Assembly (NCBI RefSeq): GCF_003856835.1 | Contig: NZ_CP034145.1 | Span: 992,001 to 1,056,000, forward strand | Source of the DNA: Haloplanus aerogenes | GTDB lineage: Archaea; Halobacteriota; Halobacteria; Halobacteriales; Haloferacaceae | Direction: 5' to 3' | DNA: 64,000 bases | Position numbers and translations under genes: made by a program | Shown: piece by piece, positions 35,577 to 44,247 of the stretch | Layout: every line of letters starts with the position of its first letter | How positions within the stretch are numbered: the first letter of the stretch is position 1 | The notes under the pieces: generated by a model | Seen by the model: the letters and a program-made list of their open reading frames with translations, nothing else | Told to the model about the DNA's origin: nothing | The model's database searches: none

Positions 35577-35669
35577 CGATCCAACACCCCCATTGTCGGG
35601 TGAGGGTCTCGTAGGGGTGGCTGCAGTGAGCGACACCGGTGTCCAGTACGGATCGGTGTCTCGATGTTG
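35577..35669 (-). repeat. Duplicated 3' flank of SLC13 gene, copy 1
   Basis: The 93 bases after the stop codon match 47071-47163, which follow the second SLC13 gene. Shared blocks include CTCGTAGGGG, GGCTGCAG, GACACCGGT and CCAGTACGGATCGG, with a few small changes. Noncoding conservation suggests one duplication event that included the 3' end, perhaps preserved by a function such as a 3'-UTR element. Confidence 0.75.
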
Positions 35670-37646
35670 TCACAGGCCCCAGAAGAACGCGATGCCAGCC
35701 GTCGTGACGACGGTCAGGACGAGCTGGAGCGGCGCACCGACGCGCGCGAAGTCGGAGAATTTGTACCCACCGGGGCCGTAGACCATGAGATTCGTCTGGT
35801 AGCCGACCGGGCTGAGCAGGGGCGTGCTGGCGGCGAACGTCACCGCGAGGGCGAACGCGAAGGCGTTGACGCCGAGTTGACCAGCGACCTCCACGGCGAT
35901 GGGGAGCATCAATACGATACTGGCGTTGTTGCTCATCATCTCCGTGATGATCGCGGTCCCCAGGTAGAATACCGCGAGCATCACGAGCGGCGGCAGCACG
36001 GTGCCCTCGGTGGCGATGCCCGACGCGATCAGATCCGCCGTCCCGGAGGCCTCGAACGCGATTCCCAGGGGAATGACCCCCGCGAGCAGGAAGATGACGT
36101 CCCAGTCGACGGCCTCGTAGGCGTCCGCGGGGCGGAGGATACCCGAAAAGAGCATCGCGACGACGCCCGCGAGCGCACTGACCATTATCGGGAGGTACTC
36201 GAGGGCGGCCAGTCCGACGACGGCGGCGACGATGCCCAGTGCGATAGGCATCCGTGTCCGGTCGAAATCCTCCCAGCGTCTGTCACTGGAGACGACGATA
36301 TTGCTGTCATCCCGGAGTCGGTCGAGGACGTCCTCGCTCGTCTGGACGAGTAACACGTCACCGCCCTGTAGGCGCACGTCCCGGAGGCGCTGACGAATCA
36401 CCTCGTTCCCCCGGCGGACGGCAAGCACGGTCGCGTCGTAGTTTCGCTCGAATCCCGCGACGCCGTTTCGTCTGTTCAACCACGTCCCGGGGAGCAACAC
36501 GATCTCCGTGAGCGAAACTTCGTCCCTGGCTTCCTCCGCTTTTTCCGTACCCTCGTCGTCGTTCGTGGCCGGATTGGGTGTCGCCGACGGCCGGTTCCAC
36601 GCGTGGTGCTCGGGCACGAATCCTTCGGGGAGCGGTTCGTCCCCGTCCGCTACGGCGTCGAGGAGTTCCGGGAGGAAATCGAGGTGTTCGTCCCCGATGA
36701 CCTGTTCGAGCGTCTCCTGGCTCGCTCTGACCGAGAGGACGTCGCCGGCGCGGATCCGCTCGCTGGAAAGGCCGCGAACGATGCTGCGGCCGTTGCGCAC
36801 GATCTCGAACACGTCCAGGTCAAGGTCGCCGCGCCGCACCTCTCGCACCTGCGACCCGACGAGGTCGGAATTCTCGTGGACGACGACGTCGGTCAAGTAG
36901 TCAGCCATGCCGAATTGGTCCGTGGGAGTCCCCTCGGCCGCGATTCGGGCTGGCGTGAGATACCGACCAACCGTGAGGAGGTACAGTATGCCGACGGCCA
37001 GCACGACGGCGCCGAGCTGCGTGAATTCGAACAGTGAGAACGGTTCTGCGGTCGGGCCGCCGACCTGCGCCCAGATCTGGCTCGCGAGCAGGTTCGTCGA
37101 CGTGCCGATCACGGTGAGCATCCCGCCCAGCATCGCGGCGAACGAGAGGGGGATCAGCAGCTTCGACGGCGAGGTGCCGGTCTTTCGGGCGAGGGTCGTG
37201 ACGGCCGGGATGAGTACTGCGACGATGGGCGTGTTGTTGATGAAACCCGCCGACGGGCCCGCCAGTCCGACCGTCGCGAGGAGTTGGCGGAATTCGCTGT
37301 CGCCCGCGAACGACTCCATTTTCAGCGTGAGTATCTGGATGACACCGGTCTGTCGCACCCCCTCGCTGAGGATGAACATCGCCAGCACAGTGATGGTCGC
37401 AGGGTTCGAGAAGCCCGAGACGCCTTCCTCGGGGGAGACGCCCGTCCACGGATCGAGGAGGATCAACACGACCATCAGGGCGATCGCGGTGGTGTCGATC
37501 GAAACCGGCTGGAAGATGAACAGGACGAGCGCGACGACGACGAGCGCAAGAACCACCAGTACGTCGACAGAGACCGGCAGTTGCACGGGAAACTGCTGGA
37601 GTAGTGCTAGCGGTGCCAGGATGGGGTCGTAGGGTACGGTCGTCAC
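35670..37646 (-). CDS. SLC13/DASS-type permease with internal TrkA-C (RCK-C) domains, copy 1
   Basis: 658 residues. Two groups of membrane helices (about 20-240 and 465-658) flank two soluble TrkA-C-like domains (about 255-330 and 385-450). Transporter motifs are NNTPIVAVLIPAV and FAAMLGGMLTVIGTSTNL in the first half, and NNASIVLMLPIAV and GYQTNLMVYGPGGY in the second. The family imports anions such as sulfate, phosphate or dicarboxylates with Na+; the RCK-C domains would sense a ligand. The substrate is unknown. The protein is close throughout to the one at 47164-49170. It differs most in the acidic linker between the soluble domains. Confidence 0.88.
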   Translation of the reverse strand: MTTVPYDPILAPLALLQQFPVQLPVSVDVLVVLALVVVALVLFIFQPVSIDTTAIALMVVLILLDPWTGVSPEEGVSGFSNPATITVLAMFILSEGVRQTGVIQILTLKMESFAGDSEFRQLLATVGLAGPSAGFINNTPIVAVLIPAVTTLARKTGTSPSKLLIPLSFAAMLGGMLTVIGTSTNLLASQIWAQVGGPTAEPFSLFEFTQLGAVVLAVGILYLLTVGRYLTPARIAAEGTPTDQFGMADYLTDVVVHENSDLVGSQVREVRRGDLDLDVFEIVRNGRSIVRGLSSERIRAGDVLSVRASQETLEQVIGDEHLDFLPELLDAVADGDEPLPEGFVPEHHAWNRPSATPNPATNDDEGTEKAEEARDEVSLTEIVLLPGTWLNRRNGVAGFERNYDATVLAVRRGNEVIRQRLRDVRLQGGDVLLVQTSEDVLDRLRDDSNIVVSSDRRWEDFDRTRMPIALGIVAAVVGLAALEYLPIMVSALAGVVAMLFSGILRPADAYEAVDWDVIFLLAGVIPLGIAFEASGTADLIASGIATEGTVLPPLVMLAVFYLGTAIITEMMSNNASIVLMLPIAVEVAGQLGVNAFAFALAVTFAASTPLLSPVGYQTNLMVYGPGGYKFSDFARVGAPLQLVLTVVTTAGIAFFWGL

Positions 37647-37950
37647 GAATCAACCGTACGTAAATTGCTGCGATGGCGACATAGTAGTACGGTTCACGCC
37701 TCTACACCCTCGGTGTTCGGCTAACACGGGCAGAAATACTCGGGTTCCTTGTGAACAGCGGACTTCGATCGTTCTTGGTCCGTTACTCAGCGTCCTATAC
37801 AACAATTTCCCCATTCACGGCCGTACCTAGACACGGGATGTCTGGATTCTCGTCACCGTTCCGGTTTCGTGCCCGGAGATCCTCGGGGACTCACACTGCC
37901 TTTTTTACTGTTATCGACCATGGCTACTTACAGGGACTTCTCCTCTGGAA
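37647..37950. other. Intergenic region before the second P-type ATPase
   Basis: About 300 bases between divergent genes (SLC13 and the ATPase). I see AT-rich promoter-like sequence near 37890-37920 (CTTTTTTACTG) and nothing else of note. Confidence 0.35.
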
Positions 37951-40689
37951 ATGGACGAACACCCGATTCAAACGCCGTGGGCGAAATCGTCTGATGAGAT
38001 CGTAGCGCATTACGATGTTTCTGTAGACGAGGGGCTGAGTGAGGACGAAGCCGAAAGACGGCGCGAGCGGGTCGGCCCGAATGCGTTGCGCGAAGCCGAA
38101 CAGCGGAGCTGGTTGGGGGTTCTGGTTGACCAGTTCAAGAGCTTCATCGTCCTGTTGCTGGCGGTGGCGGGTGTGGCAGCCTTTGCATTGAACGAGAACA
38201 TCGAGGGCGTCGCTATCTTCGTCGTCCTCCTCATCAACGGACTCATCGGATTCGTCACCGAGATGCGGGCCATCAAGTCGATGGAGAGCCTCCAGGAGAT
38301 GGTCGAGATCGAAGCCCGCGTTCGGCGTGCAGGGGAGAGCAGGGATGTTCCCGCGGAAGATCTGGTCCCGGGAGACATCGTGGTCCTCAACGCCGGGAAC
38401 GTCGTTCCGGCCGACCTTCGAGTGATCGAGCCCTCCAAGCTCCAGGCCGACGAATCAGCACTCACCGGCGAGTCCGTTCCCGTCGGAAAGACGAGCGACG
38501 TCCTCGAGGAAGAGGTGCCCCTCGCCGAGCGGGAGAACATGCTCTACAAGGGCACGAGCGTGACGCGGGGGACCGCCGAAGCGATCGTGGTGGCCACGGG
38601 GATGGACACGGAACTGGGCAAGATTTCGGCGTCCCTTCAGGGGGAGGCTGAGGAGAAGACGCCGCTCCAACAGAAGCTCGATGGTCTCGGGCAGAAGCTC
38701 GTTCCGTTCCTGCTCGTCGTGGCAGCGATCGTCCTCGTCTCGGGCTGGCTCAGAGGCCAGGATCTGTACCTGATGGTCGAGACGGCCATCGCACTGGCTA
38801 TCGCGACCATTCCGGAGGGACTTCCAGTCGTCGCCACGCTCGTACTCGCACGCGGGATGTGGCGGATGGCGGATCGCAACGCCCTGATCAACAACCTCGC
38901 CTCCGTCGAGACGCTGGGATCGACGAACGTCATCTGTACCGACAAGACGGGCACGCTGACGGAGAACAAGATGACCGTCAGCCAGTACGAGCTGGCCAAC
39001 GGCTCGGTCGCTGTCACCGGGACCGGACTCGACACCGAGGGGACGTTCCAGCACGGCGACGAGGAACGGGATCAGCCACAGGATCCCGCCCTCCAGGAAG
39101 CGCTAGAGGTGGGCGTTCTCTGTAACAACGCGTCCGTGACTGAGGAGGATGGCGAGACGGTCGTGACGGGTGATCCGACGGAAGCTGCCCTCCTGATAGC
39201 GGGATTGAAGGGCGGCGTAGACCGGGACGGTCTCCTCGAATCGATGCCCGAAGCTCGCGAGGTGTCCTTCGACCCCTCCGTCAAGATGATGGCGACCTAC
39301 CACGAGCTAAACGGGAGCTACAGGGTCGCCGTGAAGGGTGCCCCGGAGGCGGTCGTCGAGTCGTCCACCCGACTGGTGACGGGCGACGACACCGAGGCGC
39401 TCTCGGAAGATGACAAAGAAGAGTGGATCCGGAAGAGCGAGAATATGGCCGAAGACGGATTGCGGGTTCTCGCTCTCGCCAGGAAGGACGTCAAGAGTAC
39501 GGACGCCCCGCCGTACGAAGAGCTGTCGCTGCTCGGGCTCGTTGCGATGATCGATCCACCACGCAAGGAGGTCAAATCGACCATTAAGAACTGTCTGGAC
39601 GCGGGGTTGCGAATCGTTATGGTGACCGGTGACCACCCCGGGACGGCCAGAAACATCGCCCGGAGTGTCGGGTTGATGGACCCGGAGGACGACGAGGTCA
39701 TCCAGGGGAGCGAACTCGACGACCCCGAGAACCTGTCCCAGGACGAGATGGAGCGGTTCACGAACGCGTCGGTCTTCGCGCGGGTCTCCCCGGAGAACAA
39801 GCTCGACCTGATCGGAATTCACCAGGCAGTCGGGTCGATCGTGGCCATGACCGGCGACGGGGTCAACGACGCGCCGGCGCTGAAGCGGGCCGACATCGGC
39901 GTCGCCATGGGTCAGCGGGGAACGCAAGTGGCTCAGGAGGCGTCGGACATGATCCTTCGGGACGACAACTTCACGAGTATCTACCACGCCATCAGGGAGG
40001 GGCGGATCATCTTCCGGAACATCCGGAAGTTCGTGTTGTATCTCATGTCCTGCAACCTCAGCGAACTGCTGGCCATTCTGATCGCCGCGCTGCTGGGCTT
40101 TCCGCTCCCGTTGCTCCCCCTACAGATCCTCTTTCTCAACGTCGTGACCGACATCTTCCCGGCGTTCGCATTAGGGGCGTGCGGGGGCAGCAAGGAAATT
40201 ATGAACACGCCACCGAGGGGTCCCGACGAGCCGATCCTGACCCGCACGCACTGGACCGAACTGGGGCTGTACGGAACGATGATCGCAGTCGCGACTGTCG
40301 GCGCGTTCGTGATCGGGGGAAGCATGTACGCCGGCGGCATGGGGGCCGACGAGGTCGTCACCATGTCGTTCCTCACGCTGGCGTTCGCCCAGCTCTGGCA
40401 CGTGTTCAACATGCGAGAGCTCACGTCGGGCATCGTGCGCAACGAAGTCACTGCAAACGCGTACGTTTGGGGTGCCCTCGGCCTGTCCGCTCTGCTGGTG
40501 ATTGGCACCCTCTACCTGCCGGGGGTTTCGCTGGCACTGAGCACCGCCCCCATCGGCTTCGAAAGCTGGCTGGTGGTACTCGGAATGAGCCTGCTCCCTC
40601 TCGGCGCCGGACAGGTTGTCCTGGAGTTTCGCCGCCGATTTGGCACGCCGAACCTGGGGACAAGGCTCGAAGATCTGTTGTTCGACTGA
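37951..40689 (+). CDS. P-type cation-transporting ATPase, second copy
   Basis: 912 residues with a cation-ATPase N-terminus (HYDVSVDEGLSEDEAERRRE), TGES at 172-175, IPEGLP in M4 (287-292), phosphorylated Asp331 in DKTGTL, and [11 protein letters not shown]. The membrane C-terminus has NVVTDIFPAFALGACGG, which differs from the [13 protein letters not shown] of the first ATPase and may alter ion choice. Ca2+, Mg2+ or monovalent cations are all possible. It is the only gene on its strand for several kb and is convergent with the AI-2E gene (14-base gap). Confidence 0.92.
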   Translation: MDEHPIQTPWAKSSDEIVAHYDVSVDEGLSEDEAERRRERVGPNALREAEQRSWLGVLVDQFKSFIVLLLAVAGVAAFALNENIEGVAIFVVLLINGLIGFVTEMRAIKSMESLQEMVEIEARVRRAGESRDVPAEDLVPGDIVVLNAGNVVPADLRVIEPSKLQADESALTGESVPVGKTSDVLEEEVPLAERENMLYKGTSVTRGTAEAIVVATGMDTELGKISASLQGEAEEKTPLQQKLDGLGQKLVPFLLVVAAIVLVSGWLRGQDLYLMVETAIALAIATIPEGLPVVATLVLARGMWRMADRNALINNLASVETLGSTNVICTDKTGTLTENKMTVSQYELANGSVAVTGTGLDTEGTFQHGDEERDQPQDPALQEALEVGVLCNNASVTEEDGETVVTGDPTEAALLIAGLKGGVDRDGLLESMPEAREVSFDPSVKMMATYHELNGSYRVAVKGAPEAVVESSTRLVTGDDTEALSEDDKEEWIRKSENMAEDGLRVLALARKDVKSTDAPPYEELSLLGLVAMIDPPRKEVKSTIKNCLDAGLRIVMVTGDHPGTARNIARSVGLMDPEDDEVIQGSELDDPENLSQDEMERFTNASVFARVSPENKLDLIGIHQAVGSIVAMTGDGVNDAPALKRADIGVAMGQRGTQVAQEASDMILRDDNFTSIYHAIREGRIIFRNIRKFVLYLMSCNLSELLAILIAALLGFPLPLLPLQILFLNVVTDIFPAFALGACGGSKEIMNTPPRGPDEPILTRTHWTELGLYGTMIAVATVGAFVIGGSMYAGGMGADEVVTMSFLTLAFAQLWHVFNMRELTSGIVRNEVTANAYVWGALGLSALLVIGTLYLPGVSLALSTAPIGFESWLVVLGMSLLPLGAGQVVLEFRRRFGTPNLGTRLEDLLFD

Positions 40690-40703
40690 TTTCGAGCGGT
40701 CGG

Positions 40704-41747
40704 TCAGCTGACCTCGCTCTCGTCGATCCGAGACCAGTTATCCAAGCCGACTCGGAGAGTGGCTTTGAGTGCGCCGAGGACGACGGGACCGAAGAACAGT
40801 CCCATAATTCCGAATGCGTACGCCCCGCCGAGGATACCGAGGAGGATGACGGCGGGATTGAGCTTCGCGTACCTGTCGACGGCGAATGGACGGAGATAGT
40901 CGTCGGTGATCCCAACCACGACGACGCTGTAGACGAATAATCCGAGGGCGAGCAGCGGTTCGCTCGTGAGATACAGGTAGACCACCGCGCCACCCCAGAC
41001 GGGGATCGCACCGACGAGCGGAACCATCGCGAGAACCATCATGACGCCCGTCCAGAACACGGCGTTGGGGACGCCAGTGGCGGCAAGTCCGACTCCGGCG
41101 ACGGCCCCCTGGACGATGGCGACGGAGACGTGTCCGAAGATAACGCCCCACATCACGTCGTTGGTCTCGCCGTAGAGGTCGCGCTGGATGTCCATTGGGA
41201 GCGGGACCGTTCGGTGGAGCCAGTTGACCAAGTCATCACTGTCTTTGAGGAGGTAGTAGACGAGAAAGAGCGCTAACGCGATCCCGATGAGGTGGAAGGT
41301 GATCGTACCGAACGCTTGAGTCGACCGTTCGAATACGATCGTTCCGATTTCCCGTCCTGAGCTGACGAGTTCGCCGGCGATATCGACCTCTTGTCCGGTG
41401 AGTTCCTCGATTCGGGATTCGACCACTTCGATCTGCCCCGGGTCAGTGTTTAAGTCTTGCAGAATCCGGTCGGCACCGTTCACGACCGTCGCGAGGATAA
41501 CCACGAACGGTGCGACGAATCCGGCAACTGCCAGGATCACGAGCGAGAGTGCGGCGACCATCGGCGATACGTACGCTTCGAGACGGATCTGCAGCGGATA
41601 GAGCACGTAGGCGAGGAGGACGGCACCGAGGACGTACTGGATAAACGGCTGGAGCAGCATGGCCGATAGCACGAGGAGGGTGACGACGAGGGCGAGGACA
41701 AACCCCTTGCTGAGGTTCACAACTGTGAATTTGTCGAGCAATGACAA
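40704..41747 (-). CDS. AI-2E-family membrane transporter
   Basis: 347 residues. Helices lie near 15-55 and 65-85. A soluble helical stretch follows (about 90-150, ADRILQDLNTDPGQIEVVES), then a block of five to six helices with GVPNAVFWTGVMMVLAMVPL, the conserved PLVGA segment, and LRPFAVDRYAKLNPAVILLG. PF01594 members are proposed exporters of autoinducer-2 or act as Na+/H+ antiporters; in archaea the substrate is unknown. Confidence 0.88.
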   Translation of the reverse strand: MSLLDKFTVVNLSKGFVLALVVTLLVLSAMLLQPFIQYVLGAVLLAYVLYPLQIRLEAYVSPMVAALSLVILAVAGFVAPFVVILATVVNGADRILQDLNTDPGQIEVVESRIEELTGQEVDIAGELVSSGREIGTIVFERSTQAFGTITFHLIGIALALFLVYYLLKDSDDLVNWLHRTVPLPMDIQRDLYGETNDVMWGVIFGHVSVAIVQGAVAGVGLAATGVPNAVFWTGVMMVLAMVPLVGAIPVWGGAVVYLYLTSEPLLALGLFVYSVVVVGITDDYLRPFAVDRYAKLNPAVILLGILGGAYAFGIMGLFFGPVVLGALKATLRVGLDNWSRIDESEVS

Positions 41748-41875
41748 AAAGATTCGACATCATCACAGATTTAGATCACTTTTACTGCTAGCGACTGCCA
41801 GGATCAATCGGACTCGAATCGAAGCCAGTCGGCCACAGCCCCACTTATCCGTCTGTGTGCCCTACGAGATACCGT

Positions 41876-42166
41876 ATGCCCGAAGAAGTCCTCTTTCAGT
41901 CAGAGGGGTCCCAGAGTCGAGCGGAGATTGCGTCGTATCTTCGTCGAGTCGCAGACAAACTCGATGCTGGCGGCGACATCACCCTGACCACCGGCGAGCA
42001 GTCGGTGACGATGACACCCCCTGCCCAACCGACGTTCGAGGTGAAAGCCGAGCGCGAAGGACCGACCGATAGTCCTGGTGAGCTGAGTATTGAGTTCGAG
42101 ATAGAGTGGGCTGAAGATGGCGAAGCCGGAAACGCCGAAAGCGGTGGCGGGTTAGAAATCGAATGA
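41876..42166 (+). CDS. amphi-Trp domain protein
   Basis: 96 residues from the ATG at 41876 (MPEEVLFQSEGSQSRAEIAS). The family signature is clear: an amphipathic helix AEIASYLRRVADKLDAGGDI, then strands TLTTGEQSVTM and LSIEFEIEWAE. Function is unknown; the family is common in haloarchaea. A second member lies at 60048-60335. Confidence 0.8.
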   Translation: MPEEVLFQSEGSQSRAEIASYLRRVADKLDAGGDITLTTGEQSVTMTPPAQPTFEVKAEREGPTDSPGELSIEFEIEWAEDGEAGNAESGGGLEIE

Positions 42167-42371
42167 AAGCAGTCCTCTATGGTGAATCGATAATTTGTGG
42201 AGGTACCCGGCGAGAATAGAGATACCCTGTCTTGTATGTAGCATTGTCCTGTTTCCGATTCCGAGGTAGCATCTCCGCTTGGTGGTATTTCTGTGCGATC
42301 TCAATCCGCCAGAGATGTTCTGGGTGGGTCTCCCAGTCGGGTTCAACAACCACGACTGACGAAGCACCCGA

Positions 42372-42641
42372 TCACGACTCGATCTCTCTGATAATTTTGT
42401 CGGCTTGCTCACGGGCTTTTTCTTCACCCACGTTTTTCTTGATCAACACAGACTGGACTATCCAATCATCTGTGTCTTTCCGCTTCCCCATCCGCACCTC
42501 GCTCCCCTCCGAGACGGAATCAGAGACACGGTCCGCCCAGTCTGGTGTCCGAATTTGATCGAACTGGTCAGGCTCCCGATACCGGACGTGGATGTACTCG
42601 TCCTCTGTTGTGATCGACTTGAGATCTGGAATCCGGCGCAT
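42372..42641 (-). CDS. Small hypothetical protein
   Basis: 89 residues from the ATG at 42641 (MRRIPDLKSITTEDEYIHVR). It is acidic, with WADRVSDSVSEGSEVRMGKR and a helical C-terminus KARE-QADKIIREIES. I do not recognise a family. Codon use and charge look like a real haloarchaeal gene, and it is not a shadow of another frame. It lies beside an IS6 element. Confidence 0.5.
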   Translation of the reverse strand: MRRIPDLKSITTEDEYIHVRYREPDQFDQIRTPDWADRVSDSVSEGSEVRMGKRKDTDDWIVQSVLIKKNVGEEKAREQADKIIREIES

Positions 42642-42766
42642 CGTTGTCAATACGATGAGGAAATGCAAAAATCAACAGGTCGGTTCGATACTGATGAGTT
42701 ATCGAAAATACTCGCCCACCAGCCAGATCGAGAGCGCTCCCCTCTATCGCTAGGGCTCGTCCTCGG

Positions 42767-43457
42767 GGTCGCGTTAACTTTGGCGTGAGTTGTGCCGGAC
42801 GGCGAGGGCTTTGAGCCACGATTCTGCTGTCTGCGGTTCGACATGGCTGAAACTAGTTGCGAACGATGAGGTTCGTCGTTCTATCTCCCAAAAGACACGT
42901 TCGATGGCATTCCGATTCCCGTGTGAAATCATCTGGAATCGGTACCCGTCTTCGTCGAGGACGTTCACCAAGTAATCGGCGTCATCGACGAGAAATTCGA
43001 CGCCATCTAGCCGATATCGTCGATGAAGTTCGGTCAGAAACCATCGCGTCGTCTGTTTCGTTGTCGCTGGAAACAGCCTGAAATGGAGGATTTCGTTCGT
43101 TTGGGGATCGACGGCACCGTACAGCCAGTAGTCGTCGCCGTTGATGCGGATCACTTTCTCGTCGACCGCAAGCTGATCCGCACTCACCGTCGAAACCGGC
43201 TGTAGCTTGGCCTTGTGAACCCAGTTGTGAACCGCGATGTGACTGCGTTGGACTCCCAACTCATCGAGAAACTGACTGGCATCCCTCGTTGACATATCTG
43301 CGAGATGACACCGGATGCCCACTTGAATCGCCCACTCGGGAGTCCGATCTCGCTCCACAAACGACAAGTCGATCCACTCGATACACTTGCTGAGGCGTTC
43401 GGATTCTGCCATAGACACTCAGAACTCGAACGCCTCATCCTCTAACTTAACGCGACC
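42767..43457 (-). mobile_element. IS6-type insertion sequence, about 0.69 kb
   Basis: Terminal inverted repeats GGTCGCGTTAACTT (42767-42780) and its near-complement AACTTAACGCGACC (43444-43457) match at 13 of 14 bases and frame one transposase gene. The 8 bases outside each end differ (GTCCTCGG and ACATCTTC), so there is no target duplication. The copy may have taken part in a recombination or deletion. Confidence 0.8.
42774..43412 (-). CDS. IS6-family DDE transposase
   Basis: 212 residues from the ATG at 43412 (MAESERLSKCIEWIDLSFVE). A short N-terminal DNA-binding helix region (DASQFLDELGVQRSHIAVHN) precedes the DDE core: LAVDEKVIRINGDDYWLYGA (first Asp), EFLVDDADYLV (second Asp) and NAIERVFWEIERRTS (Glu). 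The length is normal for haloarchaeal IS6 transposases. The stop lies within the terminal repeat. Replicative transposition and cointegrate formation are typical for the family. Confidence 0.9.
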   Translation of the reverse strand: MAESERLSKCIEWIDLSFVERDRTPEWAIQVGIRCHLADMSTRDASQFLDELGVQRSHIAVHNWVHKAKLQPVSTVSADQLAVDEKVIRINGDDYWLYGAVDPQTNEILHFRLFPATTKQTTRWFLTELHRRYRLDGVEFLVDDADYLVNVLDEDGYRFQMISHGNRNAIERVFWEIERRTSSFATSFSHVEPQTAESWLKALAVRHNSRQS

Positions 43458-43490
43458 ACATCTTCAGGGAATGACTTCTATATACTGCCG

Positions 43491-43660
43491 ATGCCTCGTG
43501 GGTTCGACAGGGAGCGTACCAACGTCCACAAACTCCGGTACCACTTTATCTGGTGTCCGAAGTACCGCAAATCGGTGCTTGAGGGTGAGGTGCGCGACCG
43601 TCTCGAAGAACTCATCGAGGAGAAGGCCAACGAACTCGACCTCGAAATTTTGGAGTTGGC
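43491..43660 (+). pseudogene. tnpA: IS200/IS605 TnpA, N-terminal fragment
   Basis: About 57 codons, MPRGFDRERTNVHKLRYHFI and on, with WCPKYRKSVLEGEV and LEELIEEKANELDLEI, the standard N-terminus of Y1 transposases. The next part should hold the HUH metal motif and later the catalytic Tyr, but the sequence changes to an unrelated hairpin (GATTCGCC/GGCGAATC, 43661-43684). The protein is therefore cut before its active site and cannot act. Confidence 0.8.
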
Positions 43661-43684
43661 GATTCGCCGTTTCAGGGGCGAATC
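43661..43684. repeat. 8-bp inverted repeat after the TnpA fragment
   Basis: GATTCGCC (43661-43668), 8-base loop, GGCGAATC (43677-43684). It could be an IS200-type right end joined to the truncated tnpA, or a terminator for the UspA gene that ends at 43703 on the minus strand. Confidence 0.5.
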
Positions 43685-43702
43685 TGGGGGCACAGTTTGC
43701 GG

Positions 43703-44131
43703 TCACCTGACGACAGTCACAGGCACTGATGCACGCTTCATCACCGTTTCAGCGACCGAACCCATGAGCATTCGAGCGACACCCGAGCGTCCGTGGCTTC
43801 CGATGACGATCACGTCGATGCCGTGTGTGTCCGCGTACTCGAGGATCTCGTCTGCGGCCTTGCCAACCTCGCTTGCCGTCTTAACTATCTGGTCGTGCTC
43901 GTCTGCTTTCGCCTCGGCTTCGGTGAGCAGGTCTTCCGACCGGTCCTGGGCTCGTTTTCGGAGCGTTTCGTCCCCAACCAGTGCTTTCGCGGTGTAGCTC
44001 TCTTCGATGTAATCGATCACGTGGAGGACGGTGATCGACGCATCCGAGTACACGTCGAGCGCGTGCGCCAGCGCCTTCTCCGAGAGCGGGGTCCCATCGT
44101 ACGCAACGAGCACCTCGTCGACGGAGGCCAT
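43703..44131 (-). CDS. UspA-domain protein, partner of the second Na/Pi-type gene
   Basis: 142 residues, MASVDEVLVAYDGTPLSEKA. A single domain with an intact nucleotide signature, GSHGRSGVARMLMGS. VIDYIEESYTAKALVGDETL matches the same stretch in the UspA at 15419-15841. Both genes follow a Na/Pi-type transporter in the same orientation, here with a 116-base gap. Confidence 0.88.
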   Translation of the reverse strand: MASVDEVLVAYDGTPLSEKALAHALDVYSDASITVLHVIDYIEESYTAKALVGDETLRKRAQDRSEDLLTEAEAKADEHDQIVKTASEVGKAADEILEYADTHGIDVIVIGSHGRSGVARMLMGSVAETVMKRASVPVTVVR

Positions 44132-44247
44132 ACGTAGAGATGCGTGTCAAAGCCACATATAGGCGCGGGGGCAACTGAGCCTGCGGAAAGGGGGCGACCC
44201 GTATGGGCAGACCTCTCCCGATAGAACAGACTGTCTCGGCCGCAGAA

